Assembly: GCA_051649605.1 (NCBI GenBank)
Contig: JBOFHK010000008.1
Span: forward strand, 20,734 to 84,733
Direction: 5' to 3'
DNA length: 64,000 bases
Source: Brevinema_A sp051649605
Lineage (GTDB): Bacteria > Spirochaetota > Brevinematia > Brevinematales > Brevinemataceae
Shown: one piece after another, positions 1-8,537 of the stretch
How the letters are laid out: every line of letters begins with the position of its first letter
Numbering within the stretch: position 1 is the first letter of the stretch
Made by a program: the position numbers and the translations under genes
The notes under the pieces: model-generated
What the model saw: only the letters and a program-made list of their open reading frames with translations
What the model was told of the DNA's origin: nothing
Databases searched by the model: none

Positions 1-394
1 CTTTATTAGTAATATCTTGAATATTACTAATAATTGTATCTTTATTGGTGAGTGTCCAAAATTCATCATTATCTTTTTCATAATTTTGGTAAATAGATAG
101 TTCATTAACAAGAGACACACGAGCATCGTTAAAACGCTTTTCTAGGCTAGCTAAGAAATTTTCAGGAGAAATAGGGCTGTATTGTTCTGGAGATCCTTTT
201 ACAATTTTGACTCCACCGCGTTCTACAAGTCTTGTGAGCATTTCATAAACAATAGGACGTAAAATACCACTATCTTTAGCCAACTTATATCCTGTAACAG
301 GATGATTGGTTAATAATGCTAAATATACAGATGCTTCGTTTCGGCTTAGCCCCAATTCTTCAAAACGATCTAGAAAATGAGAAGAAGAGTGCAT
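1..394 (-). CDS. TrmB-like transcriptional regulator, 3' part cut by window edge
   Basis: An open frame starts with ATG at 394, preceded by GGAG seven bases upstream, and runs off the left edge after 131 codons. The N-terminal ~70 residues read as a winged helix-turn-helix of the TrmB family: a FEELGLSRNEASVYLALL segment, then a VTGYKLAKDSGI recognition region and EMLTRLVERG. TrmB proteins usually regulate sugar uptake or metabolism and carry an effector domain after the helix-turn-helix, which here lies outside the window. The gene follows lptA by 23 bases on the same strand. The family call is from motif reading; the effector is unknown. Confidence 0.75.
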   Translation of the reverse strand, partial: MHSSSHFLDRFEELGLSRNEASVYLALLTNHPVTGYKLAKDSGILRPIVYEMLTRLVERGGVKIVKGSPEQYSPISPENFLASLEKRFNDARVSLVNELSIYQNYEKDNDEFWTLTNKDTIISNIQDITNK

Positions 395-417
395 AAATAC
401 TCCTATATAAATTCTAC

Positions 418-1434
418 TTAATTTCTATCAAAAAATCCACGTCCCCCACCAAGGATAGACATATTATTGGAATCAATATTCACAACAATTTCTGTACCAA
501 ATATTTCAGAGGTTTCCTGTTGTAATCGGGGGTTTCCATACATATTAATAATATTATTAGATCCATTATAAATAGCCCAACGGGAGTAGGCTTTTTGTCC
601 TGACCCTTCTTGAATAGAAACTACATTTCCTAAAAGATTACCTATTTTGGTAGTTCGATCATATTCTATTATATTAGCATAAGATACTGTCTTTTGCTCT
701 TGAAAATAAATGAGAGGATTAGCAACCGCTTTATAAAAATCGCTTGCTTGTTCGTAACTTAACACACCTGCTTCTAAGGTAAAATTATCTTCGGTATTCA
801 CCGCAATAACATTTCCCCGAGCGATATAAAAATCAAGTTGTCCTTTATTAAACTGTACATTTAAACGATCGGAAGCAAGTTTTTGAGCACCTGATAGGGA
901 TTGAACATTTCCTGATACAATCATTCGATCTGCTTTCGACCAGATCCGAACTTCTTGACCTGTGATAAAAGTTGTCCCATCATCAATAGTAATATTTCCT
1001 TGCACATGGATGTAGGAATCATCTGGATAGATAGTAATAATATTACCGTCTATTTTGGTTGATAAATTATTATCTTGTTCTAGCAAAATTTCAGGTGATT
1101 TTCTTAAAACTATTTTGTTTTCTTTAGTAAAAAAAGTGCCTTCTTGTGCTGAGAAGAAAGTTCTATTAATGAGATCGGCAAATCTTAAATTCCCATAAGC
1201 GTAACCGATTTTAGTTTTTTCGTTATAGATCATGGTGTCAGAAATAAAAGCAACAGGTCCTTGACTTAATGTTGGTCGTCGATTATTGGCTGTTTCTAAA
1301 ATGACCAGTTCTTCAATAGTTTTAAAGAAACTTTTTCCAGAGGTAACGGCTACAGAAACAGCTTGAGAATATTGGAATAAGCCTAGAATAAAAAATAGTA
1401 AAACAATAAACATAATATAGTGATATACTTTCAT
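418..1434 (-). CDS. lptA: LptA/OstA-like periplasmic LPS-transport protein
   Basis: This 338-residue protein has an N-terminal hydrophobic segment (about residues 5-25) that looks like a signal peptide or anchor, followed by short beta-rich repeats of the OstA/LptA type (GNLRFADL, VQGNITIDDGTTFITGQEV, ARGNVIAVNTEDNFTLEAG). LptA bridges the periplasm and carries lipopolysaccharide from LptC to the outer membrane. It is longer than classical LptA (~185 residues), with roughly two OstA-like units. The ATG at 1434 overlaps the TGA of the upstream lptC-like gene by one base (TGATG), so the two are probably translationally coupled. A TTG three bases earlier is less likely. The LPS role is inferred from family and partner. 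Confidence 0.75.
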   Translation of the reverse strand: MKVYHYIMFIVLLFFILGLFQYSQAVSVAVTSGKSFFKTIEELVILETANNRRPTLSQGPVAFISDTMIYNEKTKIGYAYGNLRFADLINRTFFSAQEGTFFTKENKIVLRKSPEILLEQDNNLSTKIDGNIITIYPDDSYIHVQGNITIDDGTTFITGQEVRIWSKADRMIVSGNVQSLSGAQKLASDRLNVQFNKGQLDFYIARGNVIAVNTEDNFTLEAGVLSYEQASDFYKAVANPLIYFQEQKTVSYANIIEYDRTTKIGNLLGNVVSIQEGSGQKAYSRWAIYNGSNNIINMYGNPRLQQETSEIFGTEIVVNIDSNNMSILGGGRGFFDRN

Positions 1435-2045
1435 CAAACATCACCAACTTCTTCTTCGGTAATACGAAATTCCTCATTAAATTCGGTCACATCTTCTATA
1501 GGTTCGCCTTCTGTGTTTTGCGTACCTGTTTCGATTTGTCCAACGCTATTATCGAGTTCTATATTTTCTAGCTGAGAATCAGAAACCATGTCGTAACCTG
1601 TAATTTTATGAGTTCCTCGAATGTAAGTTACTAATTTATTTGTTTCAGAATAGAATAAATTTCGCTGTTGTTCCCAATAAACTTTTTCTGTTTGGAGTTC
1701 GCTTTGGTTTGAGGAAAAGATCCTTACTTCACCTTCCGCAATAAGATTACCAATATCTTGTTGAACACTTCCTTTATTGGCAACTAGTACGGTTTTAATT
1801 TGATTACTTTCGGAAAACAAAGTCATCGTCATATTATATAAATAAATTATGCTACTGTTTTCGTAGGTATGTGCTTGAGCTGCTTTTACTTCCCATTCTC
1901 GAAATCCACTTTTTTCTGTATAAGCATATAAAAAATCTTGGATGGAAGCAGCCGGTAACTCTCTTTTATTCCTATCATTTCGTCCTAATTTAATACCACA
2001 AGATGTTAAAAAAATAATGAAAACAATAAATATTTTTTTAAACAT
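1434..2045 (-). CDS. lptC: LptC-like lipoprotein
   Basis: A 203-residue protein with a lipoprotein signal (hydrophobic residues 4-14, lipobox TSC with Cys16). The body resembles LptC: an FREWEVKAAQAHTYENSS region followed by alternating beta strands, SESNQIKTVLVANKGSV and LIAEGEVRIFSSN. LptC is normally an inner-membrane-anchored subunit of the Lpt bridge; a lipoprotein version occurs in some didermic lineages. The tail after ~residue 160 is acidic and probably disordered. AAGGA lies upstream of the ATG. It is first in an lptC-lptA unit and separated by a terminator from tRNA-Glu upstream. Confidence 0.65.
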   Translation of the reverse strand: MFKKIFIVFIIFLTSCGIKLGRNDRNKRELPAASIQDFLYAYTEKSGFREWEVKAAQAHTYENSSIIYLYNMTMTLFSESNQIKTVLVANKGSVQQDIGNLIAEGEVRIFSSNQSELQTEKVYWEQQRNLFYSETNKLVTYIRGTHKITGYDMVSDSQLENIELDNSVGQIETGTQNTEGEPIEDVTEFNEEFRITEEEVGDV

Positions 2046-2072
2046 CGTTACGTCCTTATATAGAATATAAAT

Positions 2073-2107
2073 AAAAAGTACCTAGATGTATAATCTAGGT
2101 ACTTTTT
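2073..2107 (-). terminator. Intrinsic terminator after tRNA-Glu
   Basis: A perfect inverted repeat (AAAAAGTACCTAGAT, five-base loop, ATCTAGGTACTTTTT) ends in T runs on both strands. It lies just downstream of tRNA-Glu in its direction of transcription and separates it from lptC. Confidence 0.85.
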
Positions 2108-2109
2108 AT

Positions 2110-2181
<72 letters not shown>

Positions 2182-2201
2182 TTAATAAATAATGTACTAT
2201 T

Positions 2202-2230
2202 ATTATACACAATAGTTTTTAAAATGTCAA
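2202..2230 (-). promoter_or_regulatory. Promoter for tRNA-Glu
   Basis: On the minus strand there is a TTGACA (2230-2225), a 17-base spacer and TATAAT (2207-2202), an exact match to the sigma-70 consensus. It ends about 20 bases before the tRNA. Confidence 0.85.
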
Positions 2231-2251
2231 TACTTTTTTTATATTTTTATC

Positions 2252-4042
2252 CTATAATTCTTCTTCTGCATAAAGAGTTGCATACTCATCATCTATAGCT
2301 TCTTCATATTCTTCTTCTTCAATATTGTTTGGATCAATATCTTGTGCTGTAGTATCTATGTTCTCTTCTATATTTTCTTCTGCGGTATCAGCTATCAGAT
2401 TAGTACCAGTAATAAGAGTACTTGATATTGTTGTTTGTTGTTCTATATATTTTGTTGTAAGATAGGAAATTATTTCATTGTTTCCTTTTAGGTAAGCAAT
2501 ATCTAAAACGCTTCGTCCTAAATCATCAATAATTCCAATATCTAAATTCATTTGATCAATAAGATAACGAACAATATTAATATGATTATTTAAAATAGCC
2601 ACATGAAGAGGAGTCTGCTGACGATAATTGATAGCTGTTCCGTCATCGCCTTTTTGATGAAGTTGGACAACAGAATCAATATGTCCGTTTTCTGCAGCGA
2701 GAAGTAAAGGGCTATTACCTTGAGAATCTAAAGACTTGTAGTCTGCTCCAACATCTAATAAATCTCGTACAATAAAATTAAAACCTAAACGAGCTGCTTC
2801 GTGGAGTGGAGTACGCCCTTTACTGGTTTTAGTGTTGGGAGAAATCCCTTGTTGTAATAAATAACGTACCACGTCACTATTTTTAAATAATACTGCTTGG
2901 AATAAAGGAGTCCAACCACTTTTATTAGTCTGATGAACATTATATCCGTTATTGATTAACAGCTTTACCGTATTAGAGCTTGCTTTTTCTGCTGCGATAT
3001 GTAAAGGAGTATTACCAAAATTATCGCCTACATTTAAATCAGTCAATGAAAGAGATAATAAGTATTCTAGGGCAAGTGTGTTGTCATATAGAGCAGCAAT
3101 ATGAAGTGCTGTTTGTCCTTTTCGATCGGGGTAATTCTGATTCATTCCAAGCTCGATTAATTTTTTTGTTTCTTGGAATCCAATATTGAATAAAGCTTTG
3201 TGCCATGGGGTATTTGTTATAGGCCCAGATTTAGATAATTTGTAAACAAAATTTTCATGTAGATCAAAAAGGTTTGGTGGATTTAACCCAGCTACTTGCC
3301 TTTTTTTTTGCTGTATAGATGGTGATAATGGTTCTTGAGTATTTTGTGCTTTTGCAAGAATCTGAAGCATAGTAGGGAAACCTTTAATATTGGCGATCCA
3401 TAGAGGGGTTTGCCCAAATTTGTCATAAATGCGAAGGGAAGCTTTTTGTTGGATGAGAATATTAGCAACAGAAATATTGTTGTGCTGTGCTGCTATATGA
3501 AGAGGGGTTCGCCCAGCTTGATTAAGTCTATTAATATCAGCACCTTTTTGGATAAGATATAAAGCAATCCCCCCATTGGGTCTGGTTGCAGCAATATGTA
3601 AGAGGCTGTTTCCATCTCCTCGTACAGAATAAATCAAACTAGGGTTTTGTTCTAAGAATTTTTTAATATCTTCGGAATCACTCTTTAATACAGCCATACA
3701 AATATTAGGAGAAATAGTTTCAATCGAAGGAATAACCGTATAAGCATGGTTAGTAATATAAATAGAATTGGAAATGGTAACCACATTTGTTTGGTGTATG
3801 GTATTGGTAACAGAAACTTCTTCATAAAAGTATTGTTCATAATAATATCCATCATCTGCTACAGGAACTTCAGTTTCATCCGCTATATCACCAGTATTTT
3901 CAACACCATCAGCTACAGTATCAAGATTCTCAGTATTATTAACTTCAGTAAGCTCAGTGTTATAAGTATCGTTAATTTCTGCTACTTCTTGGGCAAAAAG
4001 TTGATTACATAGTAATATAATAGTGATTAGGAGTTTTACCAT
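2252..4042 (-). CDS. Secreted ankyrin-repeat protein
   Basis: A 596-residue protein with a cleavable signal peptide (hydrophobic stretch, then FAQ|E at about residue 18). Residues ~20-110 are acidic and Asn/Thr-rich. About ten ankyrin repeats follow, in two blocks (~140-235 and ~270-545), with the consensus G.TPLH.AA......V..L...GA. The last ~50 residues are again acidic (EENIEENIDTTAQ; EEEEYEEAIDDEY). Ankyrin arrays mediate protein-protein binding. The signal peptide places this one in the periplasm or outside, where it could be structural or face a host. GAGG precedes the ATG. The partner and function are unknown. Confidence 0.85.
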   Translation of the reverse strand: MVKLLITIILLCNQLFAQEVAEINDTYNTELTEVNNTENLDTVADGVENTGDIADETEVPVADDGYYYEQYFYEEVSVTNTIHQTNVVTISNSIYITNHAYTVIPSIETISPNICMAVLKSDSEDIKKFLEQNPSLIYSVRGDGNSLLHIAATRPNGGIALYLIQKGADINRLNQAGRTPLHIAAQHNNISVANILIQQKASLRIYDKFGQTPLWIANIKGFPTMLQILAKAQNTQEPLSPSIQQKKRQVAGLNPPNLFDLHENFVYKLSKSGPITNTPWHKALFNIGFQETKKLIELGMNQNYPDRKGQTALHIAALYDNTLALEYLLSLSLTDLNVGDNFGNTPLHIAAEKASSNTVKLLINNGYNVHQTNKSGWTPLFQAVLFKNSDVVRYLLQQGISPNTKTSKGRTPLHEAARLGFNFIVRDLLDVGADYKSLDSQGNSPLLLAAENGHIDSVVQLHQKGDDGTAINYRQQTPLHVAILNNHINIVRYLIDQMNLDIGIIDDLGRSVLDIAYLKGNNEIISYLTTKYIEQQTTISSTLITGTNLIADTAEENIEENIDTTAQDIDPNNIEEEEYEEAIDDEYATLYAEEEL

Positions 4043-4093
4043 GGATGACCTCTATAATAATATACATATTATATATTATTATAGTAAAATAAG

Positions 4094-4131
4094 CAAAAAA
4101 ATACAAGCCCTAATATTAGGGCTTGTATTTT
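4094..4131 (-). terminator. Terminator after trigger factor
   Basis: An AT/GC palindrome (AATACAAGCCCTAAT and its complement, almost no loop) is followed on the minus strand by a run of T. It lies five bases after the tig stop codon. Confidence 0.85.
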
Positions 4132-4135
4132 GATA

Positions 4136-5425
4136 TTAATGTCTTTGGTAATTTTTAACCACTTCCGAGAGCGGAATTGTCTTTGTAGAAGTACATGTTA
4201 TAGTTTCTAGCAAATAAGATAGTACTTTTTCACGTATTGCTTCATTTTTGATAGAACTTTTTACTTCTAGGCTAAGATGTTTTTTATAATCCTGTATAGG
4301 TAAACGATTGGATTGTGCATATCGATAGTAGTAATATTCTAATTCCTGCTCCTCAACAGTGATTTTTTGTTCTTCAGCTATTTGTTCTAACCAAATTACG
4401 AACGCTAAGCCTTCCAAAGAATCAACAGGAAGTTGGGCAAATTTATCTAGGATATTTTTAGAAGAAGAGATAATATTCAATGCAATTTCTTCTTTTAATA
4501 CTTCTTTTTCGGCGGTTTTTACCACTAAATCACGAAGATTGTTCAACCACAAACTTTTTGGTAGTTCGACCGTTAACATTTTTCCTATAGTATTAGATAG
4601 TATTTCAGCTTTTTGGGAATTGTTATATTGTAATACTATATTTTCAAATTGTGTTTGAGATTGTTTATGATACTCATCTTTTGTTTTAAAAGGTGTTTTT
4701 TCGGCGATTTCTTCATCAGTAACATTCTTCCAGTTTTTTGCTCGTAAAATATCGGTAATTTTTACTTCTAAAGGATCAGAAATTTTACCAATAAATTCGG
4801 GAAGATACCCTGAAAGCTCATCAAAGGCAATTGTAAAAGTTTCGTCTAATTTTTTACCTAAGAATAGTTCTAATTTACTGGAATCAAAAGATGCTTCTTT
4901 TTTTTCTCCTTGATAATCAGCATTTAAAACTTCAACTTTAATCAGATCAAACTCTTGGACAGAACCTTTACTACTTTCCAATAATTGAATTTGTCGACAT
5001 AAGGTGTCTTCTATAAATTGTTGATCCATCTCACAAGCTTCATAACTGATTTTTAGGGAAGATAAGTTAATAGTATTCGTAATGATAGGGTATATTTCAT
5101 ACACTAAGCTAAAGATAAATTCTTTATCTTTAGAAAGTCCACCAATAGGATTAAAACGAGGTTGTCCGTAAAGTGGAGTTTTTTGATTCTCAATATAGTG
5201 TAAAGCTTCTTTCATAAGAATATCTGAAACTAAATTCACCAACTCTGGAGGATTTGTTTTTGTAATAATATCTATCGGTACCTTACCTTTTCTGTAGCCT
5301 GAAAGAGAAAAACTTTTTTGAAGTTGGTGTAATGCGGTATCAAAAGCATTATTTGTTTCTTCTGTTGAACAGAAGACAAAAAGCTGTCTGAGGGCATCAG
5401 GGTAAGTTTTTAAATGAAAAGTCAT
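4136..5425 (-). CDS. tig: Trigger factor (ribosome-associated chaperone)
   Basis: A 429-residue protein, close to the usual ~430. The ribosome-docking signature GYRKGKVP is at residues 43-50, where the family has GFRKGKVP. The central part (~155-245) corresponds to the FKBP-like domain but is divergent, with little of the usual prolyl-isomerase core visible. Residues ~250-429 form the helical C-terminal chaperone arms. Trigger factor binds ribosomal protein L23 at the exit tunnel and shields nascent chains. A small secreted protein is encoded 23 bases upstream on the same strand, probably in the same transcript. No clpP/clpX partner follows here. Confidence 0.88.
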   Translation of the reverse strand: MTFHLKTYPDALRQLFVFCSTEETNNAFDTALHQLQKSFSLSGYRKGKVPIDIITKTNPPELVNLVSDILMKEALHYIENQKTPLYGQPRFNPIGGLSKDKEFIFSLVYEIYPIITNTINLSSLKISYEACEMDQQFIEDTLCRQIQLLESSKGSVQEFDLIKVEVLNADYQGEKKEASFDSSKLELFLGKKLDETFTIAFDELSGYLPEFIGKISDPLEVKITDILRAKNWKNVTDEEIAEKTPFKTKDEYHKQSQTQFENIVLQYNNSQKAEILSNTIGKMLTVELPKSLWLNNLRDLVVKTAEKEVLKEEIALNIISSSKNILDKFAQLPVDSLEGLAFVIWLEQIAEEQKITVEEQELEYYYYRYAQSNRLPIQDYKKHLSLEVKSSIKNEAIREKVLSYLLETITCTSTKTIPLSEVVKNYQRH

Positions 5426-5448
5426 TTATGGATCTCCTTTAAAATGTT

Positions 5449-5994
5449 TTAAATATTTTCTAATAGTATTTTTTGTTTGATAAGTTGATCAGAATCGTAA
5501 GCTTGAAATTCCAAAATAAAATTTTGTGTGTCGTTAGAAAGGTTGATTTTTTCTAAATTGATATACAATAAGGGGGGCGTACTATTACTACTATTTTTTG
5601 TGGATTGAATATAACTAATCATATCAAAGGTGCCTGTTTGGGATTTAAGATTTTTTGTCTGATATTTTTGATATTTACTTTCGAGAAGTTCTTGTAAATA
5701 TTGAGAAAATAACATCTCATTAGTATTAATACTCCATAAATAAGAAATAGAAGAAAGGCGCTGAGTACGAAAGTAAAAAATTAAACGCATCGGCTTATTG
5801 AATAAATTACCAGTATATACCAATCTATTATTATTAGTGCATGAAGGAATCAATTGATATTCTTGTAGTTGGGATTCACGATTTAAAACAAAAGAATAGG
5901 ATTCACCAAACTGATATCCTCGAATACCAATTTCGGAAGAATATATAGAGATAGATAGAAATAACCATAATAAAGTATAATAAATATAATTCAT
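5449..5994 (-). CDS. Secreted protein of unknown function
   Basis: A 181-residue protein with an N-terminal signal peptide (hydrophobic residues 5-17, likely cleavage near SSE). The mature part is beta-rich, with a GIRGYQFGESY start and an FYFRTQRLSSISYLW strand. The family is not recognised. It is the first gene of a probable two-gene unit with tig. A promoter (TTGACA, 18-base spacer, CATAAT) sits directly upstream, so the mRNA leader is very short. Confidence 0.7.
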   Translation of the reverse strand: MNYIYYTLLWLFLSISIYSSEIGIRGYQFGESYSFVLNRESQLQEYQLIPSCTNNNRLVYTGNLFNKPMRLIFYFRTQRLSSISYLWSINTNEMLFSQYLQELLESKYQKYQTKNLKSQTGTFDMISYIQSTKNSSNSTPPLLYINLEKINLSNDTQNFILEFQAYDSDQLIKQKILLENI

Positions 5995-6001
5995 AATAGA
6001 T

Positions 6002-6031
6002 ATTATGCGTTATTTTATGAACTTTTGTCAA
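6002..6031 (-). promoter_or_regulatory. Promoter for the secreted protein-tig unit
   Basis: Minus-strand TTGACA (6031-6026), an 18-base spacer and CATAAT (6007-6002). The start codon of the downstream gene begins only eight bases after the -10 box, so the transcript may be leaderless or nearly so. Confidence 0.55.
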
Positions 6032-6162
6032 GATTTTTATTTTTTTGATTTAACGTGAAGGGGATTTTAAAAATTATTTACCTATACTATGATATATGAT
6101 AGTAGTAGTGAATGAAGGTTATTGATGAGGACAATCCTTAAATATTTAAAATCATTATTTGC

Positions 6163-6191
6163 TTGACAAAAGTAAGAGGACTTGATATACT
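6163..6191 (+). promoter_or_regulatory. Promoter for the DUF302 gene
   Basis: TTGACA (6163-6168), a 17-base spacer and TATACT (6186-6191). This is a near-perfect sigma-70 promoter ~37 bases before the start codon. Confidence 0.8.
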
Positions 6192-6227
6192 AGATTGTAT
6201 CCTAATTATTGGATAAAAGAGGTTTTT

Positions 6228-6662
6228 ATGATGAGAAAAATGTTATTCTTGATGGTATTGTTTTCATTAAATAATATCTATGCTCAAGAAGTGACGAAAA
6301 AAGAAGTACAGGTATCGGTTGATCAAGCGGTAAAAGAACTTAAAACGATTATGAAATCTAAAAATCTTACTATTTTTGCAGAATTGGATCATCAAAAAGC
6401 AGCCAAAACTGTAAAATTAGAGATGCCCGTTGCTAAAGTACTTATCTTTGGGAATCCTGCTGTTGGAACAATGCTTATGAATGATAATATTGCTTGGAGC
6501 TATGAGCTTCCTCTAAAAATAGCTATTTATCAAGATCCTAAAGGGCAAACATGGATTCAATATAGAACGATGGCTAAAGATGTTACTAGCTCCAAAGATA
6601 AAACTCCGATTATTGACAATATGAATGCGTTATTAAAAAATCTTGCTGACTCTATCAACTAA
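6228..6662 (+). CDS. Secreted DUF302-family protein
   Basis: A 144-residue protein with a signal peptide (cleavage likely after IYAQ). The mature part matches DUF302: ELKTIMKSKNLTIFAELDHQ, then VLIFGNPAVGTMLM and IAWSYELPLKIAIYQDPKG, the usual GNP...GT...LM and LPL motifs. DUF302 domains form a small alpha/beta fold. Their function is not established; some are periplasmic and others bind nucleotides or heme-like ligands. The start is at 6228 or 6231 (tandem ATG) with AAGAGG upstream. An earlier in-frame start at 6195 has no ribosome site. It is a single-gene unit with its own promoter. Confidence 0.8.
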   Translation: MMRKMLFLMVLFSLNNIYAQEVTKKEVQVSVDQAVKELKTIMKSKNLTIFAELDHQKAAKTVKLEMPVAKVLIFGNPAVGTMLMNDNIAWSYELPLKIAIYQDPKGQTWIQYRTMAKDVTSSKDKTPIIDNMNALLKNLADSIN

Positions 6663-6720
6663 CATTTTTAGTTTTTTTAGTTCTACTATAACGATAAAAT
6701 ATAGCTACTATTTCTTAAAG

Positions 6721-6770
6721 TGATCGATTAATTACTGGAGATTATCTTTTCTCCAGCAATTAATCGATCA
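6721..6770. repeat. Long inverted repeat in the gap between DUF302 and PTS genes
   Basis: Arms 6721-6741 and 6750-6770 are 21 bases each with one mismatch (TGATCGATTAATT.CTGGAGA). No T run follows on either strand, so it could be a weak terminator for the DUF302 gene or a protein-binding site. Apart from this and the EIIC promoter I see nothing coding in 6663-7061. Confidence 0.6.
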
Positions 6771-6990
6771 AATATATCTCTTATTTATATCCATCTTGAA
6801 CATCATAAAGGTAAGATTTTCTACCTATTGATACTTTAATATATCTGTTTACTTTTTTACTATTCTAAAATTTTGTGTTCCATAGTTACTTTTCTGTAAT
6901 AAAATTGTTGTATTCTTTGGTTTGATTATGGAGATAATATGGTATTTTTAACTATCTATTTTTTTTATTGAATTTTTATTAAATAAAGAA

Positions 6991-7018
6991 TTGACAGAAA
7001 AATTTTCTGTTGTATAAT
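6991..7018 (+). promoter_or_regulatory. PTS promoter with embedded palindromic operator
   Basis: TTGACA (6991-6996) and TATAAT (7013-7018) are 16 bases apart. The spacer and -35 overlap a perfect 17-base palindrome, ACAGAAAA-A-TTTTCTGT (6994-7010). The same arrangement recurs at 8459-8486 before the GH2 gene. A repressor bound here would block RNA polymerase directly. The regulator is not identifiable in the window. Confidence 0.8.
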
Positions 7019-7061
7019 AATAGTTAGAAATATACACTAAAATAAATGAGAAGGAGTATTT

Positions 7062-8351
7062 ATGAATCCAGGATTTTTTGAAAAAATAGAACAGCCATTA
7101 CTAAATTTGGCTGCTAAAATTGAAGGAAATAAATATATTTCAGCAATCCGTAGAGCTTTTGTGATGATGATGCCTTATATTATGATAGGATCTCTTTTTT
7201 TAATGATAGAAGCTTTTCCTCTTCCTGCGTATCAAAACTTTATGAAAAGCACTTTTGGAGACAACTGGGGAAGTATTATTAGCTTACCCTTGAAGGCAAC
7301 ATTTGATATTATGGCCGTATTTATTGCATTTTTGGTGGGGCAACAATTAGCCAAACAATTCAATTTGGATGATATTTCTGTAGGGCTTTGGTCTTTAGTT
7401 GCATTTTTAATGCTTACGCCTTACGGTCAGATCCCTGATATTGGTACTGCTATTCCCCTAACTTGGCTGGGTAGCCGAGGAATGTTTGTTGCTATGATTG
7501 TTGGATTATATACTGCTGGAATATATAAAATATTTATTGATAAAAAAATCTATATCCAAATGCCTGATGGTGTTCCCCCCGAAGTTATAAGAGCCTTTCA
7601 ATCTCTGGTGCCAGGTCTAGTGATTACTACGGGGGCATTTATTGTACGTCTGGTCATCGAACAAACACCTTATGCTACTCTCCATAACTTAATTTATACA
7701 GTATTAGCGTTACCACTAGTCGTATTGGGTACTTCCTTCATGGGAGCTATTTTAACGGTAATCGCCATTTCTGTCCTTTGGTCTGTTGGTATTAATAGTG
7801 GATCGATGGTAAATGGTTTTGTTCGACCTTTTTGGTTAGAAAATCAAGCCCAAAATCTTGAAGCTCTACGTGCTGGAGAACCTCTTCCCCATATTATTAC
7901 AGAACAATTCTTTGATATTGTTTGGATGGGAGGAGCTGGAGCTACTTTGAGTTTACTACTAGCGATCTTCCTTTTTGCACGAAGTAAGCATGTACGTGGT
8001 ATTGGTACATTGAGTTTAGTACCTGGATTGTTCAATATCAACGAACCGATTCTTTTTGGGCTTCCGATTATTCTCAATCCTGTTATGTTGATACCATTTA
8101 ATATTGTTCCTATAGTGTTTGTTATTACTCAATATATTGCGATGTCTATTGGTTTGGTTGCAAGACCTATAGGGGTTATTTTTCCTTGGCCAACTCCTGC
8201 ATTAATTAGTGGATTTCTAACTGTTGGTGGGATTTCAGGCACATTAATGCAATTGTTTAATTTGATATTAGGGGCATTAATTTATCTTCCATTCTTAAAA
8301 ATTATTGATAAAGCAAGCCAAATGAACGAACAAAAAGAAATACACTCGTAA
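7062..8351 (+). CDS. PTS sugar transporter EIIC, cellobiose/lactose type
   Basis: A 429-residue integral membrane protein with about ten hydrophobic segments. Family landmarks are the N-terminal FEKIEQPLLNLAAKIEGNKYISAIRRAF and the FNINEPILFGLPIILNPVMLIPF loop, the substrate-binding signature of the lactose/cellobiose EIIC family. It translocates and, with EIIA/EIIB, phosphorylates a disaccharide or glycoside. No EIIA or EIIB is in the window, so these must be encoded elsewhere or shared. GGAG lies upstream of the ATG. It shares its operator with the GH2 gene downstream, so the two are probably co-induced. Confidence 0.88.
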   Translation: MNPGFFEKIEQPLLNLAAKIEGNKYISAIRRAFVMMMPYIMIGSLFLMIEAFPLPAYQNFMKSTFGDNWGSIISLPLKATFDIMAVFIAFLVGQQLAKQFNLDDISVGLWSLVAFLMLTPYGQIPDIGTAIPLTWLGSRGMFVAMIVGLYTAGIYKIFIDKKIYIQMPDGVPPEVIRAFQSLVPGLVITTGAFIVRLVIEQTPYATLHNLIYTVLALPLVVLGTSFMGAILTVIAISVLWSVGINSGSMVNGFVRPFWLENQAQNLEALRAGEPLPHIITEQFFDIVWMGGAGATLSLLLAIFLFARSKHVRGIGTLSLVPGLFNINEPILFGLPIILNPVMLIPFNIVPIVFVITQYIAMSIGLVARPIGVIFPWPTPALISGFLTVGGISGTLMQLFNLILGALIYLPFLKIIDKASQMNEQKEIHS

Positions 8352-8415
8352 TAGAAAAAATTTGAAAAATAAAACGCCTGTTAAACAGGCGTTTTATTTT
8401 TCAAATTTTTTCTAT
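8352..8415 (+). terminator. Strong terminator after the EIIC gene
   Basis: A roughly 30-base perfect stem (AATAAAACGCCTG core) with a tiny loop and T-rich end. It isolates EIIC from the GH2-ROK unit despite their shared operator. Confidence 0.9.
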
Positions 8416-8458
8416 TAACTATTATTTTTATAACAAAATAATAGTTGTATAATTTCTC

Positions 8459-8486
8459 TTGACAGAAAAATTTTCTATCGTATAAT
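8459..8486 (+). promoter_or_regulatory. GH2-ROK promoter with the same embedded operator
   Basis: TTGACA (8459-8464), a 16-base spacer and TATAAT (8481-8486). The spacer holds ACAGAAAA-A-TTTTCTAT (8462-8478), the EIIC operator with one changed base in the right arm. Confidence 0.8.
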
Positions 8487-8537
8487 AAAATTAGTATTAT
8501 AGATTTTATTTAATATAAAGTCAATGGAGAACTAAGA

